DNA from: Calditrichota bacterium
GTDB taxonomy: Bacteria > Calditrichota > Calditrichia > RBG-13-44-9
Assembly (NCBI GenBank): GCA_016934605.1
Contig: JAFGSO010000124.1
Coordinates: 1-5,501, forward strand
DNA: 5,501 nucleotides
Reading direction: 5' to 3'
Shown piece after piece: positions 1-5,501 of this stretch. Under the pieces are notes generated by a model. It was given only the letters and a program-made list of their open reading frames with translations, was not told the origin of the DNA and did no database searches. Made by a program: the position numbers and the translations under genes. Numbering within the stretch: the stretch's first letter is position 1; each line of letters begins with the position of its first letter.

Positions 1-99
1 CAGTTTCACATGATAAAATCTTTAAATCATTGGCCTATCTTACTTTGTGCCCTGCTATCATGGAATTCATGAATTATTCAGGCTAAATAAGGAATTTCT

Positions 100-1589
100 T
101 TATAGGATCTGAAATTTTTTAACCGATTTTCCTTTTTCCAGTAGATGAACGGCACAGGCAAGGCAGGGATCAAAAGATCGCACGATTCTCGCCAGGGCAA
201 ATGGATTATCGGTATCCTCTACGGTTGAACCAACCAGGGCCTGTTCTATCGGACCGGCTTGATTCTTATCATCTCTGGGTGAAGCATTCCAGGTAGTGGG
301 TACGACCGCCTGATATCGAGCAATCTTTTTATTTTTTATCTCTATCCAGTGTCCCAGAGCACCCCGGGCAGCTCCCCATAAACCCATTCCTTCGGCGGAT
401 GCTGGAACTTCATGGGGAGCACATACAGGTTCATCCAGCTTTACCTGCAAAATGATCTGAGACATTTCGTCCGCAATTATTTTACATTCCAGAGCTCTGG
501 CCAGGTGCCTGCCCATCACCGAACAGAGGGCTTCCCGTCCTATCTGAAGCTCATTTAGAGTATCATCGACCAGCTGATTTACCTTGGGATTCGATTGACC
601 GGAATAAGCAATCTGTATACGGGCCAGAGGACCTACCTCATAGACTTTCCCATCGTAGCGGGGCGCTTTGAGCCAGCTGTAAGCCGTTTTTTTGTGGGAT
701 TCGGGTGGGTTTCACCACGAGAGGGGTGAAGATGGGTTTCAGAATCATAGCGGGAATATTTAATATCCTCAGCTATTTTTGCCGGATCTACCTTCAGGAG
801 TTTACCATCTGCCATTTGTCCCATTGGAAGAAGTCGTTTCCTTTGCGTCACGTCAAGATTCGCATCGAGATCTATCTGTCCGAATGCCAGAAAATTGCCA
901 CACCCTGAACCGACATGCAAGTACTCCCGATATATTTGGGCCAGCATAATTACATCCGGGATATAAATATTGTCGATAAAATCTGTGAGTTCTTTCAGCC
1001 GCCATAGAGAGGTGGTAATATTGTCAATCCGTGGTATGATGGTGACACCTCCCGGCACGATAGATGCCATGTGCGGCATTTTCCCTGACCAGATGGAACA
1101 CAATTCATGAGCTTTCAGCCGTATTTGATATGCCTGGATATAATGATCTGTTAAGGTTTTCTGAACAGAATTCGGAACACGGTAATCAGCTTCGTAACGC
1201 GGAATAAAAGGAGGAATTTCCGGTCCTTCGAAATAATCTAAAGATGCCAGATGATAAAAATGCAGAATATGAGATTGAATAGAATTAGCACCTTGCATAA
1301 TATTCCTGATGATACGTCCATTGTCGGGTGGAGTAATGCCGAACGCATTGTCCAGTGCTTGCGCCGAAGCTATTGCATGGGGAGTTGGACAGACTCCACA
1401 AAAACGCTGAGTAAGCTGAACAGCATCCAGCGGTTCGCGCCCGATCAGAATTTGTTCAAAACCTCGGTACAAGGTTCCTTCCGATTTAGCGTCAATGACT
1501 TTTTTATTTTCAATAGTCGCTTCAATCTTTAAGTGTCCTTCGATACGGGTCATGGGATCAATGGATATTTTTTTTGCTGAAGCTCCCAT
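100..1589 (-). CDS. [NiFe] hydrogenase large subunit, interrupted by a -1 frame change
   Basis: Catalytic subunit that binds the Ni-Fe(CN)2CO centre and splits or forms H2, working with the small subunit encoded just upstream. The N-terminal part (residues 1-301) has the TRIEGH motif (14-19) and the RFCGVCPTPH motif (62-71) with Ni ligands C64 and C67. The C-terminal part carries GPLAR (320-324), the MGRHLARALE region (359-368) and DPCLACAVH (474-482) with ligands C476 and C479. The usual maturation protease should cut after H482 and remove 14 residues. The two parts lie in different frames. Frame 0 runs into TAG at 633-635; stepping back one base at the A7 run 687-693 restores an open frame to TAA at 100-102. 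The joined product is 496 aa, normal for the shorter HysA-like branch and collinear with it across the junction (GETHPNPTKK-TAYSWLKAPR). The ATG at 1587-1589 has a strong AGGAGGT. As written, frame 0 alone would lack the second Ni-binding motif and be inactive. Confidence 0.9.
687..693 (-). other. A7 run at the large-subunit frame break (possible slippery site)
   Basis: On the coding strand the frame-0 codons are ACA AAA AAA CGG, so the run forms the heptamer A-AAA-AAA, with both P- and A-site codons AAA. A -1 slip rereads the last A as ACG (Thr) and enters the frame that encodes the conserved rest of the protein. Equally, one extra A (A8) in the genome or in the transcript gives the same protein. 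No clear downstream hairpin and no strong internal Shine-Dalgarno stimulator could be seen nearby, so programmed frameshifting is only one of several explanations. A homopolymer miscall or a recent single-base deletion is the simpler one. Confidence 0.6.
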
Positions 1590-1594
1590 AAATT

Positions 1595-2536
1595 TTACCT
1601 CCTCTGAAAGATGGGTGAATGTTCATCCGGGAAACCTTTTTCGGTGCATCCGATACAGGGTGCACCGGCACTGATGCACCAGTTCACGCTGCCATTCCAT
1701 AGCCGGATGGGGCAATCGGCCCGGGTGAATGGTCCCTTACAACCCAGTTCAAGCAGGCAGCCTTCTTCTCCAAATCTTTCTGCCATAATACCATCATCCA
1801 GATAATCCCGGTTAATACAGCGGTTATGAACTGTCCTGCTAAAGAACAGTTTCAGACGACCATATTCATCGAGTTCATCCGGATCCGGCATGCCGTATAG
1901 TAATATTTTGGATACCGTTCCAATAAACCAGTCAGGATGGGAGGGACAACCGGGAATGTTAATAACAGGGGTTGTTATGTTCAAAGTCTCGTATACTTCT
2001 GATACCCCTTTACACCCGCTGGGATTTGGTGCTGCCGAGGGAATTCCACCATAGGCTGCGCATGTCCCTACAGTTAATGTAACCATAGCATTGTTACCCA
2101 GAAATTCGATCCATTTCAGCATGGATATTGGACGACCATGGTCTTCACCAATAGATCCATAGGCACCATCCGATTTTGTGGGTATGGCCCCTTCCACCAC
2201 CAGAACATATTTTCCATGATATTTTTCGGCGGTTTGCCGGGCAGTGTCTGTACTGAGCGTTCCGGAGGCAGCCATTAAGGTTCCGTGATATGACAGGATT
2301 AACTGGTGTCCGGGTAATACCTGTTCAAGAATCACATTTTTAATACTGGGATGAATGGTATTAATTACGGATACAGAACAACCGCTACAGGTAGAAGTTT
2401 GAAGCCAGATAATAGGGTATTCTTTAATTGCTTCCTGCAGGGCGAGTGCCAGCTTTGGTAGAAAGTGGGCTGACACTGGAGCAGCAATTGCCCATCGTAA
2501 AAATTCCCTGCGGGAAATGGAATTCTTAACTGACAT
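1595..2536 (-). CDS. [NiFe] hydrogenase small subunit, Tat-exported, HysB-like
   Basis: Electron-transfer subunit of 313 aa that carries three FeS clusters between the active site and an external acceptor. A Tat signal is plain: SRREFL at 8-13, a hydrophobic stretch at about 15-33 and a likely ALA cleavage site at 30-32; the folded heterodimer is therefore expected in the periplasm. Proximal cluster ligands: C50, C53 (CSGC), C159 (GTCAAYGG) and C197 (PGCPSHPDW). Distal: H237, C240, C260, C266. Medial: C275, C294, C297, plus C287 in NWCISAGAPCIGC, where classical enzymes have proline. The extra proximal cysteines of O2-tolerant group 1d enzymes are absent (glycines instead). The protein ends at SPIFQRR with no C-terminal membrane helix, so it is probably soluble or attached through a partner not seen here. 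The start ATG at 2534-2536 has AGGAG 6 nt upstream. It is first in the operon; the large subunit follows after 5 nt. Confidence 0.95.
   Translation of the reverse strand: MSVKNSISRREFLRWAIAAPVSAHFLPKLALALQEAIKEYPIIWLQTSTCSGCSVSVINTIHPSIKNVILEQVLPGHQLILSYHGTLMAASGTLSTDTARQTAEKYHGKYVLVVEGAIPTKSDGAYGSIGEDHGRPISMLKWIEFLGNNAMVTLTVGTCAAYGGIPSAAPNPSGCKGVSEVYETLNITTPVINIPGCPSHPDWFIGTVSKILLYGMPDPDELDEYGRLKLFFSRTVHNRCINRDYLDDGIMAERFGEEGCLLELGCKGPFTRADCPIRLWNGSVNWCISAGAPCIGCTEKGFPDEHSPIFQRR
1597..1603 (-). promoter_or_regulatory. Ribosome binding site of the hydrogenase large subunit
   Basis: The coding strand reads AGGAGGT, 7 nt before the ATG at 1587-1589. Its last base (1597) is part of the small-subunit stop codon (TAA, 1595-1597), so the signal lies at the very end of the upstream gene. 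This arrangement suggests coupled translation of the two subunits and fixes the large-subunit start. Confidence 0.85.
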
Positions 2537-2542
2537 CTGCTT

Positions 2543-2547
2543 CTCCT
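2543..2547 (-). promoter_or_regulatory. Ribosome binding site of the hydrogenase small subunit
   Basis: The coding strand reads AAAGGAGAAG with the AGGAG core 6 nt before ATG. It supports the Tat-signal-containing start as the true one. Confidence 0.75.
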
Positions 2548-2611
2548 TTCTTAGGGATTTTAACCAAGGGAATTAGTTGAAATGTGTATTGTTTAATTAA
2601 GTGAAACAAAT

Positions 2612-2617
2612 ATTATA
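2612..2617 (-). promoter_or_regulatory. Candidate -10 element for the hydrogenase operon
   Basis: The minus strand carries TATAAT about 75 nt upstream of the small-subunit ATG. The -35 position 17 bp further upstream reads only ATTTTT, so the match is weak on that side and an activator might be needed. The region is AT-rich and chance matches are common, so this is a candidate only. No clear FNR-like or sigma-54 box was found near it. Confidence 0.3.
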
Positions 2618-2715
2618 TCAGTAAAAAACGGTTAAAAAATGAAAATTTACAGGTTACCATTTGCACCTGGATCAATGAAATTATTCTATATGTGCTATCT
2701 GGTTTATATCCTGTA

Positions 2716-2769
2716 GCCGGAAGTGAAGGATTGGCCGGAAGCGAAGGATTGGCCGGAAGCGAAAAATTC
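2716..2769. repeat. 18-bp tandem repeat, three copies
   Basis: Three adjacent 18-bp units: GCCGGAAGTGAAGGATTG (2716-2733), GCCGGAAGCGAAGGATTG (2734-2751) and a degenerate third copy, GCCGGAAGCGAAAAATTC (2752-2769). Units one and two differ by a single base. The block is clearly richer in G and C than the surrounding gap. It begins about 180 bp upstream of the hydrogenase start codon. On the minus strand it would read as repeated SLPANP in a small open frame with no ribosome binding site, so a coding role is unlikely. It may be a minisatellite or a set of repeated binding sites. Confidence 0.85.
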
Positions 2770-3075
2770 CCGCAGGAAAAAGTTACAAATTGAACATTCA
2801 TCTTCGATTCATGCTCAGTTAATGAATAGAATAACAATAATTTTGAAAAAAGTCAATATAATTTTTGTGTTATTTTAGAAATATCAGCAGGATGATTTTA
2901 CTATAGTTGTGTAAATTTCTATCGTAAATATCATTATTAGCAGAAATTGACTGGCACATAAATCCAGTATCCTGGTATCCGGGAAAATTTAAAAAAGTAT
3001 CATTTAATCAGAAATATCAAAATGAAAAAAAATTCGTGATGAATAAATTTATATTGGAAAAGTTTTTTTGTTGAA

Positions 3076-3107
3076 TTATATTTAAGATAAAAGACTCTTA
3101 AATATAA
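3076..3107. promoter_or_regulatory. 12-bp perfect inverted repeat (operator or weak terminator)
   Basis: The left arm TTATATTTAAGA (3076-3087) and right arm TCTTAAATATAA (3096-3107) are exact reverse complements around the 8-nt loop TAAAAGAC. The stem is almost all A-T pairs. In the plus direction a T-rich tract starts about 8 nt after the stem (from 3115), which is further than in a standard intrinsic terminator, and no gene ends just before it on either strand. A dimeric regulator site between the two divergent units is the alternative reading. Confidence 0.45.
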
Positions 3108-3378
3108 ATAAAATGTTTTTTCCTTTTATTTTGGTTGAATATTATGAAATCGCTGGGTTTCTAATTACTGAGTGGCAAATACCGGTGCTTTTATCCCCGG
3201 CATCTTTGAAAAATATAAATCCCTGTACTGTACATTAATTAAAGTATATTCCAATTTTTTGGCCGAATATGCAGTATCAGCAATAAAAGAATCAATCTTC
3301 AAATTTTAATCTATCATGAAATTTTATCCATCGAGATTAATGTTGTTGAAACTACTGAAAAATTAAATTCACCTTTAT

Positions 3379-3395
3379 AAGGAAAATATAATACG
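3379..3395 (+). promoter_or_regulatory. AAGGA plus ACG: probable start signal of the GNAT gene
   Basis: AAGGA at 3379-3383 lies 9 nt before an in-frame ACG codon at 3393-3395. The frame from there encodes NEIRYRPAQPEDI, the standard first strand and turn of a GNAT domain, while the first ATG (3441) would delete it and has no ribosome binding site. The frame is closed by TAA at 3378-3380, and no ATG, GTG or TTG lies between. ACG is a rare start and may be a mutated or misread ATG. TATAAT at 3387-3392 overlaps this signal; if it were a real -10 box, transcription would begin too late for this start, so the ATG remains possible. Confidence 0.5.
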
Positions 3396-4268
3396 AACGA
3401 AATCCGGTATCGACCCGCACAGCCAGAAGATATTTCAGCAATGGCTGACCTCTTTCTTCTGGTACTAAATGATTTATACCAGCGAAATAATGTATCCTCC
3501 CGCCCGCCAGCAAGGGATACCATAGTGCGGGAATACAAGCATATTCTGTCTACAGGCATTTTCCATCTGGCAGAATATAACCATCAAATTGTTGCCATTG
3601 CCGGTGCAGTTGTCAGAGATAAACTCTGGTTTCTGTCGGCATTCTGGGTACATCCTGATCTGCAACGCCAAAAGGCAGGTATGCCACTGCTGAGAAGAGT
3701 ATTGGATGCAGGCAGGGAAGCGGGAGCATCCATATTTTTCACCTGGTCGTCCATTGATACAACTGCTATTGCTGCCTACATGAAACTTGGAATGTTACCG
3801 GGCTTTCAGAATTTTTTCTTTGAGGGGATACCCCGGAATCTGTCGGCCATACCCGCAAACTACCAGGTGGTTCAGCTGGAAAAATCCTGTGCCATGAGTT
3901 TAGACCGGCAAATCCGGGGGACAGGTCGTCAGCCTGATCACGAATTCTGGCTGAATGGCGGGAAAATGCTGGGACGACAGATGATTCGGAATGGTAAAGT
4001 TACCGGATATTACTATTTCGGTAACGGATTTGTCGGACCTGCAGCATGGAAAAACCCCAAGGATGCACTGATATTGCTGTATTTATCATTCCGGGATTCA
4101 TCAGAGATATCACCCGAAGTACGAATTGCTGTTCCCGGAATCAATCATACTGCCATAAAGTTCGCATTTGAATCAAACCTCCGCCTGACCGGTGTTACCC
4201 ATTATCTGAGTACAGAGTCTTTTGGAAAAATGGATCAATACCTGGCTTCAGGTCCGTTTCTTTATTAA
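3393..4268 (+). CDS. Two-domain GNAT-family N-acetyltransferase
   Basis: Probably a cytosolic acetyl-CoA-dependent acetyltransferase; the acceptor is unknown. Counting from ACG 3393 (291 aa; 275 aa from ATG 3441), residues 1-145 form the first GNAT domain: IRYRPAQPEDI at 4-14, the acetyl-CoA-binding motif A at about 83-105 (WVHPDLQRQKAGMPLLRRVL) and the usual AAYMKLGM at 127-134. In motif A the first glycine of the QxxGxG pattern is lysine, while the last is kept. Residues about 155-291 form a second, diverged GNAT-like half with GYYYFGNGFVGPAA (205-218), VPGINHTAIKFAFE (247-260) and the terminal YLASGPFLY. This layout matches a known family of tandem GNAT proteins whose C-terminal half resembles the Acetyltransf_18 type (recognised from memory). 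No signal peptide or membrane helix is present. It is read away from the hydrogenase and probably shares a transcript with the phosphatase gene 19 nt downstream. Confidence 0.85.
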   Translation, partial: TNEIRYRPAQPEDISAMADLFLLVLNDLYQRNNVSSRPPARDTIVREYKHILSTGIFHLAEYNHQIVAIAGAVVRDKLWFLSAFWVHPDLQRQKAGMPLLRRVLDAGREAGASIFFTWSSIDTTAIAAYMKLGMLPGFQNFFFEGIPRNLSAIPANYQVVQLEKSCAMSLDRQIRGTGRQPDHEFWLNGGKMLGRQMIRNGKVTGYYYFGNGFVGPAAWKNPKDALILLYLSFRDSSEISPEVRIAVPGINHTAIKFAFESNLRLTGVTHYLSTESFGKMDQYLASGPFLY

Positions 4269-4287
4269 TGCAATTTTTTTTTGAATA

Positions 4288-5501
4288 ATGAATAAAATTA
4301 AAAAGAATAATTCTATATCCGGCAGAGCTCCGATTCATCCTCTTTCTCTTTCTTTCAATTCGAAAGCACTCCGGGATGATTATTCAAGAAATCATGTTCA
4401 ACAATCACTCAAACTGGCGAGACTGGGCCTGATATTGGGATTAGTTCTTTATATACTATACAGTTTCCTGGACCGGAATATGGTACCGGAAACCGCATCA
4501 CGGATTTTCATCATTCGTATTACGGAGTGTCTGTTTTTTCTGATGGTATTCAGCCTCACTTTTAACCGGCTCATTTATCGATATTATCAGCTGTTGATGA
4601 GTTTGCTGGCATTTGCGGCGGGGATGGGGATAATATGGATGATCCTGATTTCAGATACCCCCGGTGGTATTCATTACTATGCCGGCCTGATTCTGGTAAT
4701 TATGTATGCTCATGGAGTACTCCGGATACGGTTTATTTATGCCAGCCTGACAACCTGGATAATCATTCTCCTGTACGAACTATATATTTTTATCAACAGC
4801 AATATGCCTACGGTTATTGCATTGAATAATACTTTTTTTCTTACATCAGCCAACCTGTTGGGAATGTTCTCCAGCTATGGTCTTGAGTACTACATGCGTA
4901 CCGTATTCTGGCAGAAGAGGGCGTTGAATGAAAAAAGTGCCCAGTTAATGGAAGAGCATAACAGAAAAAGCAATGAATTAGAAGCTGTCCGCCAGATTCA
5001 GCTGGCCATGTTGCCACAACGGATTCCTGTTCATCCTGAAATTGAGCTCTCTGTTTCGATGAAAACAGCATCCGAGATTGGAGGAGATTATTACGATTTC
5101 CATGTTTCGGAAGATGGCACACTCACTTTCGCGGTAGGTGATGCTACCGGACATGGTGCTCAGGCCGGAGCAATGGTGACCGCAACAAAATTTCTGTTCT
5201 CCAATTATGCACCTCATCAGGATATTGTGGAATTTCTGGAAGGGGCTTCCCGGGCATTGATTCAAATGAGGCTACCCAGGCTTTACATGACACTGGCTAT
5301 CGGAAGAATTAAAGACAGTATACTGGAGATTGCAGGTGCCGGGTTACCGCCACTTTTAATTTTCAGAGAAAATACGGGAATTGTGGAAGAAATTCCGCTG
5401 AAGGGAATACCGCTTGGAGGATATGGAAGTGAATTCTATCAGAAAAGGATGGTAAACCTATCCGGGGGTGATTCACTGGTTCTGATGACCGATGGTTTCC
5501 C
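4288..5501 (+). CDS. Membrane-anchored SpoIIE/RsbU-type PP2C phosphatase, 3' end cut off by the window
   Basis: Predicted serine/threonine phosphatase that acts on a cytosolic phosphoprotein, typically an anti-sigma-factor antagonist in this family. The frame is open from ATG 4288-4290 to the window edge (404 full codons). Residues 1-42 are cytosolic. About 43-198 hold six hydrophobic helices (roughly 43-62, 73-92, 98-121, 129-146, 149-170, 180-198), with YYAGLILVIMY (130-140) and NNTFFLTSANLLGMF (180-194). From memory this resembles MASE-like sensor domains found in front of some adenylate and diguanylate cyclases. A charged, probably coiled linker covers about 203-240. The PP2C domain follows: QLAMLPQRIP (238-247), GGDYYD (265-270), GDATGHG (284-290), AGAGLPP (349-355) and MTDGF (400-404), which holds the late metal-binding Asp. 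Perhaps 30-60 residues are missing beyond the edge. No Shine-Dalgarno is visible before the ATG; the gene follows the acetyltransferase by 19 nt, so coupled translation is likely. No ATG further upstream is in frame. Confidence 0.9.
   Translation, partial: MNKIKKNNSISGRAPIHPLSLSFNSKALRDDYSRNHVQQSLKLARLGLILGLVLYILYSFLDRNMVPETASRIFIIRITECLFFLMVFSLTFNRLIYRYYQLLMSLLAFAAGMGIIWMILISDTPGGIHYYAGLILVIMYAHGVLRIRFIYASLTTWIIILLYELYIFINSNMPTVIALNNTFFLTSANLLGMFSSYGLEYYMRTVFWQKRALNEKSAQLMEEHNRKSNELEAVRQIQLAMLPQRIPVHPEIELSVSMKTASEIGGDYYDFHVSEDGTLTFAVGDATGHGAQAGAMVTATKFLFSNYAPHQDIVEFLEGASRALIQMRLPRLYMTLAIGRIKDSILEIAGAGLPPLLIFRENTGIVEEIPLKGIPLGGYGSEFYQKRMVNLSGGDSLVLMTDGF

Larger units (their letters stand above)
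2537..3392. other. Long AT-rich divergent intergenic region
   Basis: About 850 bp separate the divergently read hydrogenase and acetyltransferase genes. The region contains the candidate hydrogenase -10, the 18-bp tandem repeat and the 12-bp inverted repeat listed separately. All frames are broken up by stops; the open stretches present (for example 2613-2837 minus, 3113-3238 plus) lack a ribosome binding site and family motifs. Apart from the tandem repeat, the base composition is much more AT-rich than the flanking genes. Both transcription units are presumably controlled from here. A small RNA cannot be excluded by eye. Confidence 0.7.

Noticed and set aside
64..75. 12-bp palindrome AATTCATGAATT downstream of the hydrogenase large subunit
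   Set aside because: It has no loop and no following T tract, so it does not look like a terminator; short AT-rich palindromes like this occur by chance.
1..99. Possible start of a next operon gene (such as a maturation protease) at the left edge
   Set aside because: On the minus strand only very short frames begin here, without a ribosome binding site; any such gene must lie outside the window.
705..908. Plus-strand open frame inside the hydrogenase large subunit
   Set aside because: It is antisense to a strongly conserved coding region and has no motif of its own; the same applies to the other antisense frames in this gene, the small subunit, the GNAT gene and the phosphatase.
2613..2837. 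74-codon open frame on the minus strand that includes the 18-bp repeats
   Set aside because: No ribosome binding site and low-complexity repeat-driven sequence (SLPANP repeats); no recognisable domain, and it lies in the hydrogenase promoter region.
2951..2980. Short CTGG/CCAG inverted and TATCC direct repeats
   Set aside because: Arms of only 4-5 bp are too short to support a function.
3173..3190. Sigma-54-like sequence TGGCAAATACCGGTGCTT
   Set aside because: The GG and GC elements are one base too far apart for a -24/-12 promoter and the flanking consensus is poor. TGGCAC at 2952 also lacks the TTGC half.
3113..3238. 41-codon open frame on the plus strand starting at ATG 3113
   Set aside because: No Shine-Dalgarno, no motif, and it begins in a T-rich tract; likely chance in AT-rich DNA.

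Overview
The window is bacterial and has two blocks that diverge from a long AT-rich gap. On the minus strand lies a periplasmic uptake-type [NiFe] hydrogenase operon: a Tat-exported small subunit (1595-2536) followed 5 nt later by the large subunit (1589 down to 100). On the plus strand lie a two-domain GNAT acetyltransferase (about 3393-4268) and, 19 nt behind it, a membrane-anchored SpoIIE/RsbU-type PP2C phosphatase that runs off the right edge (4288-5501+). No tRNA, rRNA, CRISPR array, insertion sequence or origin was seen.

The hydrogenase pair resembles the HysAB ([NiFeSe]-type) branch of group 1 in length, in cluster ligands and in local motifs, but it has a normal cysteine where those enzymes carry selenocysteine. 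The small subunit would carry electrons out through three FeS clusters, and the medial one has four cysteine ligands. The small subunit has no C-terminal membrane anchor. Maturation protease and electron-acceptor genes would be expected to the left of base 1; bases 1-99 hold no supportable gene. The large subunit is split by a -1 frame change exactly at a run of seven A residues on the coding strand (687-693). Both halves are otherwise intact and rejoin to a normal 496-residue protein ending in the DPCxxC-x2-H motif. The run is also a textbook A-AAA-AAA slippery heptamer, so a sequencing error, a real mutation, ribosomal frameshifting and transcriptional slippage are all possible.

The gap (2537-3392, about 850 bp) holds a candidate hydrogenase promoter, an 18-bp tandem repeat in three copies (2716-2769) and a 12-bp perfect inverted repeat (3076-3107). 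No convincing gene was found in it.

The acetyltransferase reading frame extends upstream of its first ATG and encodes a typical GNAT N-terminus. The best start there is an ACG codon with a well-placed AAGGA. The phosphatase has a six-helix membrane sensor-like domain, a coiled linker and a PP2C domain with its metal-binding motifs present, so it is probably a signalling output protein. The close spacing of these two genes suggests co-transcription; their substrates cannot be read from the sequence. The lineage is uncertain. Motif style in the phosphatase (GDATGHG, MTDGF) and the hydrogenase type fit an anaerobic or facultative Gram-negative bacterium, perhaps of the Calditrichota/Ignavibacteria/Bacteroidota side of the tree, but this is a guess from memory.
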